Shown: piece after piece, positions 34,787 through 43,981 of the stretch
How positions within the stretch are numbered: the first letter of the stretch is position 1
Layout: each line of letters starts with the position of its first letter
Assembly (NCBI GenBank): GCA_903893795.1
Contig: CAITNO010000138.1
Coordinates: forward strand, 1-48,281
DNA from: Candidatus Hydrogenedentota bacterium
Lineage (GTDB): Bacteria; Hydrogenedentota; Hydrogenedentia; Hydrogenedentales; CAITNO01
Direction: 5' to 3'
DNA length: 48,281 nucleotides
The notes under the pieces: generated by a model
What the model was told of the DNA's origin: nothing
Databases searched by the model: none
The model's input: only the letters and a program-made list of their open reading frames with translations
Translations under genes and position numbers: made by a program

Positions 34787-34830
34787 TCTGGAAGCAGGGA
34801 ATCCACCCTATCCTTAGGAAAGGCGCAGCA

Positions 34831-36195
34831 ATGAAGACCATGAACCTTAGCAGACGTGATTTCATGAAGGGCAGTCTTGCCGCCTCGGCGGCGCTGGCAG
34901 TTCCCACCATCCTGCCCGGTTCCGCCTGGGGCGAAGACGCGCCGAGCAAACGCGTGAACGTGGCGCTGCTCGGTTGCGGCAACATTGGCAACTATCACAA
35001 GAACTGGCTCGTGCAGTATCCCGATGCCCAGGTGGTGGCCGTCTGCGATGCCTACAAGTCGCGCCGCACGGCCATGGCGGAAGAGCTGAACAAGCACTAC
35101 GGCAGCGCCGACACGGTCAAGATCTACAACGATTTCCGTGAAATCCTCGCGCTTCCCGATGTGGACGCCGTGTTCATCGGGGCCCACGACAACTGGCACA
35201 CACCCATGGCCATCGCCGCCGCACGGGCCGGCAAGGACATCTACTGCCAAAAGCCGCTGTCGCTGAACCTGGAACAGACCAAGCTCCTGAGAACGGCGGT
35301 CAACGACAACAAGCGGGTCTTTCAGTTTGGAACGCAGTACCGCTCCGAGTCGCTGTACCCAAAGATGGTTGAACTGGTGCGCAACGGCTACATCGGCGAA
35401 CTGAAACGGATAGACGTCTGGTGCCGCAATGTGCGCAATGACACGGACAAATACAACGGCAAGCCCTACGGCTCAACGGTCGAGATTCCCGTGCCCGAAG
35501 ACCTCGACTTCAACATGTGGCAGGGCCCCGCGGCCATGGTTCCCTACACTGCTGACCGATGCACGCCCTGGGGCGGTTATCACTGTCCCGAAACGTCTTT
35601 GGGGTTTGTGGCGGGCTGCGCCATTCATCCGCTCGGAATCGCGCAATGGGGCAACCGGACGGACCACACCAGTCCGGTGCGGTACGAGGGAAGTGGCAGC
35701 GTGCCGACGGAAGGCATCTTCCGCACGCTCGAGCGGTGGGATATCCTGTGCGACTATGAAAACGGGGTGAAGCTCCACATGATGGATATGGAGACCGCCA
35801 AGGACGAGGTGATGAAGTATTACACGGAAAAATGGCATGACGGCGACGGGGTCGTGTTCCACGGCACGGAAGGGTGGATTGGCGACTTCAAGTTCGGCTC
35901 CTTCTGCGCCAGCGACCAGAAACTGTGGAAGCAGGAACTGAAATCGACAGATGAACGGGTCTATGAGTCCAAGGGCCATGTCCGCAATTTCCTCGACTGC
36001 GTGAAATCCAGAAAGGAAACGGTGTGTCCTGTGGAAATGGCCATCCGCTGCGACACCATCGCACACATGGTCGACGCCACCGTGCGGACCGGAAGGACGA
36101 TCAACTGGGATCCCAAGGCGGAGCAGATTGTCGGCGACGCGGAGGCGACCGCCCTGCTCACCCGGCCGTTCCGTGAAGAATGGAAGGTCTGGTAA
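34831..36195 (+). CDS. Tat-exported Gfo/Idh/MocA family oxidoreductase
   Basis: A 454-residue NAD(P)-dependent sugar oxidoreductase. The N-terminus has a twin-arginine signal, LSRRDFMKGS (R8, R9), then a hydrophobic helix to about residue 33 (PGSAWG). The Rossmann motif LLGCGNIGN (47-55) and DIYCQKPLSLN (QKP in place of the usual EKP at 140-142) mark the cofactor domain; GTQYR and the beta-sheet C-terminal domain follow. Tat export lets a folded, cofactor-loaded enzyme work in the periplasm. It probably oxidises or epimerises a sugar or sugar acid; some relatives are glycosidases with NAD. It lies 44 bases after the GH36-like gene and 50 bases before the PfkB kinase. Confidence 0.88.
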   Translation: MKTMNLSRRDFMKGSLAASAALAVPTILPGSAWGEDAPSKRVNVALLGCGNIGNYHKNWLVQYPDAQVVAVCDAYKSRRTAMAEELNKHYGSADTVKIYNDFREILALPDVDAVFIGAHDNWHTPMAIAAARAGKDIYCQKPLSLNLEQTKLLRTAVNDNKRVFQFGTQYRSESLYPKMVELVRNGYIGELKRIDVWCRNVRNDTDKYNGKPYGSTVEIPVPEDLDFNMWQGPAAMVPYTADRCTPWGGYHCPETSLGFVAGCAIHPLGIAQWGNRTDHTSPVRYEGSGSVPTEGIFRTLERWDILCDYENGVKLHMMDMETAKDEVMKYYTEKWHDGDGVVFHGTEGWIGDFKFGSFCASDQKLWKQELKSTDERVYESKGHVRNFLDCVKSRKETVCPVEMAIRCDTIAHMVDATVRTGRTINWDPKAEQIVGDAEATALLTRPFREEWKVW

Positions 36196-36245
36196 CACCC
36201 TTTGCCACGACAGAGCGGCGGTCCGGTCTCAATCGAGGAACTCGT

Positions 36246-37139
36246 ATGAAATACAAGGTTGTCGGCATCGGCGAACTCCTTTGGGATTTGCTGCCGTCCG
36301 GCCCAAAACTGGGTGGTGCCCCGGCCAACTTTGCCTACCACGCCCAGGCGCTGGGTGCGGAAGCCGCCATGATCACGCGGGTCGGCGACGACGAGCGCGG
36401 CCGGGAGGCGGTCCGTTGCATTGAAAGCATCGGTCTGTCTTCTACTGGGATACAGACCGATGAGAAGGCGCCCACGGGAACCGTGACAGTGGTGCTGGAC
36501 GGGAACGGCGTTCCCTCGTACACCATCCACACGGACACCGCCTGGGACCGGATTGAGGCCACGCCCGAGGCGCTGGCGGTGGTGCGCGCTGCCGATGCCC
36601 TGTGCTTCGGCAGCCTGGCCCAGCGAAGCCTCGCATCCCGTGAATCCATTCAACGCCTGCTGTCGGCCGCGCCGACCGAAGCCTGGCGCGTCTTCGACAT
36701 CAACCTCCGCCAGCACTATCACAGCCGCGAGGTCATTGAGCGTTCGCTGCAACTGGCCAACGTGCTCAAACTCAATGACGAGGAACTCCCGGTGGTGGCG
36801 GACCTGTTCGCGCTGTCCGGGGATTCCAAACGGCAGATCGAATCCCTTTTGGACACCTTTGACCTGAAGGTGGTGGCGCTCACCCGGGGCGGCGGCGGCA
36901 GTCTGATTTACAAAGACGGAAGTTGGTCCGATTGCCGACCCGAAGCGGTGCAGGTCGTGGACACCGTCGGTGCCGGAGATGCCTTCACCGCGGCGTTGGT
37001 GCTGGGACTCCTGCACGGCGCGCCGCTTGACGCCATGCATGCCTTTGCCTCGGAAGTTGCAGGATACGTATGCACCTGCGCGGGCGGGACGCCCACCCTG
37101 CCGGAAAGTCTTTCCCGGCATCATTGGGTATGCAGTTGA
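36246..37139 (+). CDS. PfkB family carbohydrate kinase (fructokinase-like)
   Basis: A 297-residue cytoplasmic sugar kinase. Family motifs: VVGIGELLWDLLP at the start, KLGGAPANFAYHAQALG for sugar binding, DINLRQ, LKLNDEELP, and the C-terminal signature VVDTVGAGDAFTAALVLG with catalytic D245. The pattern is close to bacterial fructokinases. GAGGA lies eight bases before ATG 36246; the frame is open to 36180 but overlaps the previous gene. It is the only clear cytoplasmic sugar-committing step among the exported enzymes around it, so it probably phosphorylates a released monosaccharide after uptake. Confidence 0.88.
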   Translation: MKYKVVGIGELLWDLLPSGPKLGGAPANFAYHAQALGAEAAMITRVGDDERGREAVRCIESIGLSSTGIQTDEKAPTGTVTVVLDGNGVPSYTIHTDTAWDRIEATPEALAVVRAADALCFGSLAQRSLASRESIQRLLSAAPTEAWRVFDINLRQHYHSREVIERSLQLANVLKLNDEELPVVADLFALSGDSKRQIESLLDTFDLKVVALTRGGGGSLIYKDGSWSDCRPEAVQVVDTVGAGDAFTAALVLGLLHGAPLDAMHAFASEVAGYVCTCAGGTPTLPESLSRHHWVCS

Positions 37140-37194
37140 CTGCCATGGCGGGGAGCGCCGACAAGCGGGGGTGTAACCGACAAAGGAACTCCCG

Positions 37195-40059
37195 ATGAAA
37201 CGGACTCCACTCATCCTGGTCGCCCTGTTGCTCACGCCGCTGGCTGCGGTGCATGCGGCCGCCGCGCCGCAGAAGGCCCTGCCGCTGCCCGGCGAGACTT
37301 TTCTTGTGCAGGGCCACGAGGCTTTTGTGATTCGCCCGCAGGCGAAACCCGTCACCGGACCTATTCCGTGGGTCTGGTATGCCCCGACACTGCATGGCCT
37401 GCCCGGAGATGAAGAGAAGTGGATGTTTGAACACTTCACCCAGGGGGGCAGCGCCATTGCGGGCATCGATGTGGGGGAATCCTTTGGCAGTCCCGACGGG
37501 CGCGCACTCTACTCGGCCTTCTACGACGAGCTCACCAAGAACCGGAACTTTGCGCCCAAGGCCGTGATGCTGGGCCGCAGCCGCGGCGGTCTGATGACGC
37601 TGTCGTGGGCGGAGGACAATGCCGACAAGGTCGCCGGGTTCGCGGGGGTCTATCCGGTATGCAGTCTGGCCAGTTATCCGGGCGTGGACAAGGCCTGCGG
37701 CGCTTACCATCTGACGGTGGAAGAGCTTTCTACGCGTCTGGCGGAGCACAACCCGATTGACCGGCTTGCCGCGCTGGCCAGGGCGGGGGTTCCGCTCTTC
37801 GCGATTCATGGCGACAGCGACACGGTGGTTCCGCTGGAGGCGAACTCTGGCGAAATGCAAAAACGCTATGAGGCGCTCGGCGGCAAGATGCAGATCATCG
37901 TCCCGCCCGGCCAGGGACACAACATGTGGACCGGTTTCTTCCAGTGCCAGGAATTGGTGGACTTTGTTCTCGCCCAACAGAAACAGGCGGTCCCCTCAGG
38001 CGGCCAACCCTCAGGCGCGGGCCACCCCATGAATTACACGGCCGTCTTTGACGCGCCGCCGAAGAATGTTCCCACCAAGGCCATGCCCGACGGGCCGCTT
38101 CTGGGCAACGGCGATGTGGGCGTGGCGATGGGGGGGCCGCCGGAGGCACAGCGTTTCCACCTTGGCAAAAATGATTTCTGGACCCGTCCCGTGGGCGATG
38201 CCAAGGTCATCACCGTCGGAACGGTCACCCTTTCCATCCCCGCGATCAAGGGCGCCACTTATCACCAGGAACAGGACTTGGCCCGCGCCGAAGTGCGCGG
38301 TGCCTTTACAAAAGACGGCCTCACCGTACGCACGCGCTCCTGGGTGGACGCCAACGCGAATCTTCTGCTGACGCAGGTGGAATGCGGGGGCGGGCCGATC
38401 ACCCTGTCCGTGCGGCTGACGCCCGGTTCTGGCGGGGCGGAGACATCCACCGAAAACTGGTTCACGCGCAAGGCCGACGAACTGCCCGGCAAGGGTCGCG
38501 AGGTGGCGGTGGCCACCCGCATCATAGGCGCCGAGGGATTGGAGGCAACCCTCCAGCCGGGCGAGGGCGTCACGGTGGCCACGGCGATTCTGAGCGACCT
38601 GGACGCGCCAGACTTTTTTGCCACTGCGAAAAGCAGCGTGGCCGAATTGACACAGGAGACGGTCGAAACGCGCACGGCACAGCACCGCGACTGGTGGGGG
38701 CAATTCTGGGCGCGCTCCTTTATCGAAATCCCCGACAAGGAAATCGAGAAGCACTGGTATGCCGCGCTGTATGCGCTGGGGTCGTGCAGCCGGGCAGGCA
38801 GGGTGGCACCCGGCCTGTGGGGGAACTGGCTTACGACGGACACCCCCAACTGGCACGGCGATTTTCACCTGAACTACAACTTCCAGGCGCCCTACTACCT
38901 GGCCTACGGCACCAACCATGCCGACCTGTCCCTGCCCTTCTACCAGGCCGTGCTGGAATCGATGGACAACGGCCGCGCCATGGCGCAGCGGCACGGGTGG
39001 AAGGGCGTGCATTTCCCGGTCTGCATCGGCCCCTGGGGGCTGTCGCCGGAGAACCCCGACGGCGACTGGGGCCAGCGTTCCGACGCCGTTTATGCCGCGC
39101 TCAATTTCATCTGGCACTGGCAGTTCACCCAGGACACCGGGTTCCTTCGGGAAACGGCCTATCCCTACCTGCGCGAGGTGGCGGCGTTTTGGGAGGACTA
39201 CCTGAAGTTCGAGGACGGCCGTTACGTGATTTACAACGACTCCATCCATGAAGGGTCCGGTCCCGACTTCAATCCAATCCTTACCCTCGGCCTGGTGCGG
39301 ACGCTGTTCAAGAACATGATTCCAATGAGCGCCGAACTGGGTGTGGACGCCGACAAGCGCGCCCAGTGGCAGGACATTCTCGACAAGCTCAGCGCCTTTC
39401 CGGTCCAGGAGCGCGACGGGCACACCGTCTTTCGCTATTCCGAAAGGGGCATGGCATGGTGCGACGGCAACACGCTCGGCATCCAGCATATCTTTCCGGC
39501 GGGGGCCATCGGGCTGGACAGCGACCCGAAACTGCTGGCCATCAGCCGCAACATGATCGACGCCATGCACCGGTGGAACGACAATAACGGCTTTTCGTCC
39601 TGGTATTCCGCCTGCGCCAGGGTTGGCTACGACCCCAAGCGCATCCTCAAGGGACTGCGCCACGAATGCGACACCCATTCGGCTCCCAACCTGCTCCTCC
39701 AATACAGGGGCGGCGGCATAGAGAACTGCAGTGGATTTCTTGCCGTCAACGAGATGCTTCTTCAGAGCCACGACGGCGTGCTGCGAATCTTCCCCTGCTG
39801 GCCCCGCGAGATGGACGCGAAATTTGGGACGCTGGGCGCGGTGGGGGCCTTTCTCGTGTCCGCCGAGATCAAAGGGGGCCTCATTCCCGGCGTCACCATT
39901 CTTAGCGAAAAGGGACGGGATTGCACCATCGTCAACCCTTGGCCCGGCAGGGATGTGCAGGTGTTCAGAAACGGGAAGCAATCGGAAGCCATGGCCGGTG
40001 AAAGGTTTACGCTCAATACCGCAGCCAATGAATCGCTTGAATTGCACGCTGTGAGATAG
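37195..40059 (+). CDS. secreted esterase-glycosidase fusion (alpha/beta hydrolase + GH95-like)
   Basis: A 954-residue two-domain protein. A signal peptide (about 1-24) is followed by an alpha/beta hydrolase (about 30-262) with the nucleophile elbow LGRSRGG (S129), HGDSDTVVP (D209) and GQGHNM (H242). A short linker rich in Ser, Gly and Pro (263-278) leads to a GH95-like fucosidase/galactosidase module (about 280-954): MPDGPLLGNGDVGVAMGG near its start, a beta-sandwich, then the helical toroid with FHLNYNFQAPYYL and NDNNGFSSWYSACARVG, and a late LLQSHDGVLRIFPCWP. The esterase may strip acyl groups before sugar removal. AAAGGAAC precedes the ATG. Assignment to GH95 rather than a sister family is not certain. 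Confidence 0.78.
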   Translation: MKRTPLILVALLLTPLAAVHAAAAPQKALPLPGETFLVQGHEAFVIRPQAKPVTGPIPWVWYAPTLHGLPGDEEKWMFEHFTQGGSAIAGIDVGESFGSPDGRALYSAFYDELTKNRNFAPKAVMLGRSRGGLMTLSWAEDNADKVAGFAGVYPVCSLASYPGVDKACGAYHLTVEELSTRLAEHNPIDRLAALARAGVPLFAIHGDSDTVVPLEANSGEMQKRYEALGGKMQIIVPPGQGHNMWTGFFQCQELVDFVLAQQKQAVPSGGQPSGAGHPMNYTAVFDAPPKNVPTKAMPDGPLLGNGDVGVAMGGPPEAQRFHLGKNDFWTRPVGDAKVITVGTVTLSIPAIKGATYHQEQDLARAEVRGAFTKDGLTVRTRSWVDANANLLLTQVECGGGPITLSVRLTPGSGGAETSTENWFTRKADELPGKGREVAVATRIIGAEGLEATLQPGEGVTVATAILSDLDAPDFFATAKSSVAELTQETVETRTAQHRDWWGQFWARSFIEIPDKEIEKHWYAALYALGSCSRAGRVAPGLWGNWLTTDTPNWHGDFHLNYNFQAPYYLAYGTNHADLSLPFYQAVLESMDNGRAMAQRHGWKGVHFPVCIGPWGLSPENPDGDWGQRSDAVYAALNFIWHWQFTQDTGFLRETAYPYLREVAAFWEDYLKFEDGRYVIYNDSIHEGSGPDFNPILTLGLVRTLFKNMIPMSAELGVDADKRAQWQDILDKLSAFPVQERDGHTVFRYSERGMAWCDGNTLGIQHIFPAGAIGLDSDPKLLAISRNMIDAMHRWNDNNGFSSWYSACARVGYDPKRILKGLRHECDTHSAPNLLLQYRGGGIENCSGFLAVNEMLLQSHDGVLRIFPCWPREMDAKFGTLGAVGAFLVSAEIKGGLIPGVTILSEKGRDCTIVNPWPGRDVQVFRNGKQSEAMAGERFTLNTAANESLELHAVR

Positions 40060-40177
40060 CCTCCGGTAAAGAGCCGAGCGGCCGTCGAAAGCGGGCGCAG
40101 GACGAGGATTTGTCTTTGTCCTGACCTTCCCCGTCGGGGGCTTCATCGGTCCCGTATTTATCCACCGGGCGGCGGAC

Positions 40178-40186
40178 TGGTACACT
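40178..40186 (+). promoter_or_regulatory. possible extended -10 promoter
   Basis: TGG followed by TACACT (40181-40186) resembles the extended -10 form and reuses the hexamer of the 10742 promoter. It lies in the 171-base gap before the basic orphan gene and would give a leader of about 38 bases. No -35 is clear. Confidence 0.35.
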
Positions 40187-40230
40187 GTGGGAAATAAAAC
40201 GCGGGGTATTGCCCCAGCAGGGAGTTCCCC

Positions 40231-41673
40231 ATGCCCACAAACAAACGTCCCGGAAAATCCGGACCTTCCCATTTTGGCGCCAAGCCGGCCTCCGGTGCCG
40301 GGGCCGCACGGCCCGCTGCAAAGCGCGCCAAACCTTCCGGAAAGCCCGGTCCCGGACGCCCCTCCGCACCGGGAAGGGATACCGCCCGGGGCGCTTCCGC
40401 CCCGGCGGGAAAAGCAGGCGCGCCCAGGCGGCCGCGTAGCGAGGGGGCTCCGGTTTCCAGGCCGGGAGTCGCGGGCGGCGCCGGCACCGCCAGGCGCCCC
40501 CGTAGTGCAGCACCCTCCGCACCGGCATCAGAGCGTCCGGCAAGAAACGCGCGCGGCGCGGCCGCGCCCAAGCCGGTCCTTACCGGTCCGACCGCTGCGC
40601 CTCCGGCGGCCAAGCCCGCCGTCAAGCGCGCCCCGTCGGCGCGTCCCGGGGGCAAGCGTGCTCCGGGCACGATACGGCCCAGCAACATCATCCACACCAA
40701 ATGGAAAGACAGCCGGGCCTTCATGGTGGCTGCTTCCCCGGTCTACAAGGGCTTCTTTCGCGAAGAGACGCTGGAGAAGGCCACCGAGCTGCTGCTCGTC
40801 GAGCGCGACCCGCTGATACAGCCGGCGGTTCACCGGGTGCTGGGCGAGGCGCCCATCGGCGCGCTGCACTTCGACATCGTCTGGGAGAACATGAACCGAT
40901 TCCTCTACACGGTGGAGGCGTCCAACCGACTGGGCAGCCGTTCGACCCTGGGTTGGATGGTGGCGCGCAATCATCAGGAATTCGGCGCCATCCTGAAGGC
41001 GGGCTATGAGGGTTTGCGCCTGCTGCACAAGGCAGCCCCGGCGCTGGCCTCGGAACCGCTTGGCATAGGATTCATCTATCTGCCCGACCGGTACCGCCGG
41101 GCCGAACTGGGCCGCGAACTGCCGGTGTACTTCTTCCGCTGGCCCGCGCGGGAGGCCGCGCCGCTGTGTGTGGCCAGCCCGACACAGCTTGCGCTGGCCG
41201 CCGCGCCGCGGCCCCGGCTCATGGGCCGCACCGAGACGGAGCGCATCCGCTTCGGCCTCACCGAACTGATTGTGCGGGCGTTCCGCCCGGAAAAGGGCGT
41301 GGGGCTCAACCTGCCCGCGCTGTCGCCCGACGATTTCCTGGGCTGGCGCAGCGAGGGCGGCGTGTCCAATGTGAATCTGGTCTTCTGCCGCGCCCGCGAA
41401 CTGCGCAGTTCACCGGGCCGCTATCTCCAGCGCCTGCTGTCCATGACCTGGCCCGCGCCGGGCGGGGTCTTCGACATCGTGCCCGAGGACCCGGCGCGTT
41501 TCTTCGAGGCGGTGTGCGCGGCCGTGGGCGGCGAGACGGCCCGGCTGTGGGTGGCCGAATGCTGCGGCCTCTTTGCGGGACGGGCCTCGCGCGCCGAAAA
41601 GGGCCCCGGCATCGGCTATGTGGAGGCGCTCCGCGAGTTGGTGTCCTCTGTCCCCGAACAGAAGGAAGTGTGA
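40231..41673 (+). CDS. orphan protein with long basic disordered N-terminus
   Basis: A 480-residue protein not recognised. The first 150 residues are almost only Ala, Pro, Gly, Arg, Lys and Ser (for example KSGPSHFGAKPASGAGAARP), with high positive charge, as in nucleic-acid-binding or disordered linkers. Residues about 155-475 form a compact-looking domain with LLLVERDPLIQPAVHRVLGEAP, HFDIVWENMNRFLYTVEASNRLG, LGIGFIYLPDRYRRAELGRELPVYFFRW and LVFCRARELRSSPGRYLQRLL. No signal peptide, so it is cytoplasmic. GGGAG precedes the ATG. Its stop is one base before the next ATG, so it is translationally coupled to a secreted beta-helix protein, an odd pairing. Confidence 0.65.
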   Translation: MPTNKRPGKSGPSHFGAKPASGAGAARPAAKRAKPSGKPGPGRPSAPGRDTARGASAPAGKAGAPRRPRSEGAPVSRPGVAGGAGTARRPRSAAPSAPASERPARNARGAAAPKPVLTGPTAAPPAAKPAVKRAPSARPGGKRAPGTIRPSNIIHTKWKDSRAFMVAASPVYKGFFREETLEKATELLLVERDPLIQPAVHRVLGEAPIGALHFDIVWENMNRFLYTVEASNRLGSRSTLGWMVARNHQEFGAILKAGYEGLRLLHKAAPALASEPLGIGFIYLPDRYRRAELGRELPVYFFRWPAREAAPLCVASPTQLALAAAPRPRLMGRTETERIRFGLTELIVRAFRPEKGVGLNLPALSPDDFLGWRSEGGVSNVNLVFCRARELRSSPGRYLQRLLSMTWPAPGGVFDIVPEDPARFFEAVCAAVGGETARLWVAECCGLFAGRASRAEKGPGIGYVEALRELVSSVPEQKEV

Positions 41674-41674
41674 G

Positions 41675-43885
41675 ATGCAGCGAGTTTTACTTGCCGCAGT
41701 CGTGACCCTGGCGGCATGGTGCGCCGCCGCCGACAGCGGCGTGTATGTCTTTGTTTCCCCGTCGGGCAGGGACGCATGGTCGGGCCGCAGCGCCGAACCG
41801 AACGCGGACAGGAGCGACGGCCCCGTGGCCACGCTGGCGAAGGCGCGCGACCTGCTGCGCGCGGCCGGCCCGGCGGCGCGGGGCGTCTACGTGCGCGGCG
41901 GCAGCTATTTCCTGCGCGAGCCCCTGGCGCTGGGAAAGGAGGATTCGGGCACGCCCGACCGCGTGCTCACTTGGCAGGCCTTTCCGGGCGAGACGGTGCG
42001 GCTGTCAGGCGGCGCGGTGGTGACGGGATTCACGCCGCACAGCGGCGAAATCCTCAAGGCCGACGTGTCGGCGCTGAATGTGCCCGAAGGCAGGGCGCGG
42101 CAGTTTTTCTTCAACGGCGAGCGGCAGACGCTGGCGCGCTGGCCCAACCGGGGCAGCGGCGAACTGCCCGGCGGCAAGTGGGCCTTCATTGCCGGGGCGG
42201 TGGATGCCGAGAAGAACAGGAGCTTTCACTATGCAGGCGACCGGCCCGGACAGTGGAAAAACCTGAAGGACGCGGAGGTCTCCATCTGGCCGAACTACAA
42301 CTGGTGGCAGACCATTGCGCCGGTGGCGGCCATTGACCCAGCGGACAAAAAAGTGACGCTGGCGGGAGACATCTCCTACACCATCGAGCCGGGGCGGCGC
42401 TATTTCTTCCAGAACCTGCTGGAGGAACTGGACACATCGGGCGAGTGGTACCTGGATGGGTCAACGCACACGCTGTACTTCTGGCCGCCCGCGGCGGTGG
42501 AGGGCGCCGAGGCGGTGCTGCCGGTGGCGGAGAGCATCGTGCGGATGGACGGCGCGGCCAACATCGCGTGGCTGGGCTTCACGATGGAGGCGGTGACGGG
42601 CGACGTTGCGGTGATGACCAACTGCGAGGGATGCCTGGTAGGGCGCAGCGTGATTCGCAATGCGGGCGGGTATGGCGCGGTGGTGAAGGGTGGCAAGGGC
42701 TGCAGGGTGGCCGGGTGTGACATCACCGCAACGGGCCGCGGCGGCATTGTGCTCGACGGCGGCGACCGCAAGACGCTTACGCCGGGCGCGCATGTGGCCG
42801 ACAACAACCACATCTGGCGCATCGCCGAAATCTGGCAGACCTACGAGACGGGCGTCAACATCAGCGGCGTCGGCAACCGCGTGTCCAACAACCTCATCCA
42901 TGATCTGCCGCACATCGGCATTCTGCTCACGGGCAACGACCACGTAATCGAGTGCAACGAGATTCACCACGTCTGCCTGCAGGGCAGCGACAACGGCGCC
43001 TTCTACATGGGCCGCGACTGGACCCAGCGCGGCGTGAAGGTGCAGTTCAACCGGATTCACGACGTCTACGGCTTCGGTTTCGTCGGCGCCGCCGACGGCG
43101 ACCCCGGCAAGTTTGTCTACGCCTCGCCGCACCAGGCCTGGGGCATCTATCTTGACGACTGCACCAGCGGCGTGACGGTGCTGGGCAACCTGTTCTACCG
43201 CGTGCCGCTCTGCGGCGTGATGATCGGCGGCGGGCGCGACAACGTGGTGGACAACAACGTGTTTGTAGACTGCATCCCCGCGCTGCACATCGACGACCGC
43301 TGGGACGCCTACTGCTGGGACATCATGAAGCAGCGGTTGGAGGCGGTGAACGGCACGCAGCCGCCCTACAGCGAGCGCTATCCCGAACTGCTCAAAATGG
43401 GCGACGACCCGCGCAAACCGGCCAACAACAAGTTTGTGCGCAACGTGGTGTCCTACACCCGCGACGACTACCGCGGCCTGAGCACCACCAAGCCCGGCTC
43501 GGCCGAGGCGGCGGTCTACAACCTCAGCCCTTTCGACCCGGAAAGCACGGTGTTTTCCTCCAACATCATCTTCCACCCGGCGCTGCCCAAGATTTTCTGC
43601 CGCAGCTACAAGAAAGACGACGGGGCGGTCATTGACTGGCTGGCCTGGACCGACCGGGGATTTGACAAGGACAGCGAACTGGCCGACCCTCGTTTCATGA
43701 ACGCGGCCGCAGACGACTACACAATGAAGCAGGACTCGCCCGCGTTCAAGATGAAAGACCTGAAGGCCGTGCCCGAATGGCGCATGGGCCTTTACAACGA
43801 CGAGTTCCGCGCCTCCTGGCCGCCGCCCAAGCAGGACATCAAAGACGCCAGCGCGCACACGGAGTGGGTGGTCACGCCGGAGTGA
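41675..43885 (+). CDS. secreted right-handed parallel beta-helix protein
   Basis: A 736-residue protein with a signal peptide (about 1-20, ending CAAA). The N-terminus VYVFVSPSGRDAWSG and then DGPVATLAKARDLLRAA is typical of secreted beta-helix polysaccharide lyases, epimerases and glycosidases. The coil region (about 290-560) shows repeated N/V/G turns: NNHIWRIAEIW, VSNNLIHDLPHIGILLTGN, IECNEIHHVCLQGSDNGAFYMGRDW, VQFNRIHDVYGFG, VLGNLFYRVPLCGVMIGGG and VDNNVFVDCIPALHIDDRW. ATG at 41675 has AAGGAAG upstream. Catalytic residues cannot be assigned with confidence. It sits between the basic orphan and the rhamnosidase-like gene in a glycan-degrading context. Confidence 0.8.
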   Translation: MQRVLLAAVVTLAAWCAAADSGVYVFVSPSGRDAWSGRSAEPNADRSDGPVATLAKARDLLRAAGPAARGVYVRGGSYFLREPLALGKEDSGTPDRVLTWQAFPGETVRLSGGAVVTGFTPHSGEILKADVSALNVPEGRARQFFFNGERQTLARWPNRGSGELPGGKWAFIAGAVDAEKNRSFHYAGDRPGQWKNLKDAEVSIWPNYNWWQTIAPVAAIDPADKKVTLAGDISYTIEPGRRYFFQNLLEELDTSGEWYLDGSTHTLYFWPPAAVEGAEAVLPVAESIVRMDGAANIAWLGFTMEAVTGDVAVMTNCEGCLVGRSVIRNAGGYGAVVKGGKGCRVAGCDITATGRGGIVLDGGDRKTLTPGAHVADNNHIWRIAEIWQTYETGVNISGVGNRVSNNLIHDLPHIGILLTGNDHVIECNEIHHVCLQGSDNGAFYMGRDWTQRGVKVQFNRIHDVYGFGFVGAADGDPGKFVYASPHQAWGIYLDDCTSGVTVLGNLFYRVPLCGVMIGGGRDNVVDNNVFVDCIPALHIDDRWDAYCWDIMKQRLEAVNGTQPPYSERYPELLKMGDDPRKPANNKFVRNVVSYTRDDYRGLSTTKPGSAEAAVYNLSPFDPESTVFSSNIIFHPALPKIFCRSYKKDDGAVIDWLAWTDRGFDKDSELADPRFMNAAADDYTMKQDSPAFKMKDLKAVPEWRMGLYNDEFRASWPPPKQDIKDASAHTEWVVTPE

Positions 43886-43893
43886 GGCGCCGG

Positions 43894-43935
43894 AGAATTC
43901 AGAATTCAGAATCCAGAAGCCAGAAGCCAGAATGG
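43894..43935. repeat. six copies of a 7-bp tandem repeat
   Basis: Units run AGAATTC, AGAATTC, AGAATCC, AGAAGCC, AGAAGCC, AGAATGG. The array starts eight bases after the stop of the beta-helix gene and lies in the 96-base spacer before the GH106-like gene. The stepwise change between units suggests slippage and drift. It could alter spacing between the two genes. Confidence 0.85.
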
Positions 43936-43981
43936 AGGACAGAGTGACGTTCATTTTCTGGCAGACTGACGGGGAATAGGC

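Noticed and set aside
38011..40272. A 753-codon minus-strand frame opposite the esterase-glycosidase fusion
   Set aside because: No recognisable domain and it is fully explained by codon bias of the + strand gene, which has two domains with intact catalytic motifs.
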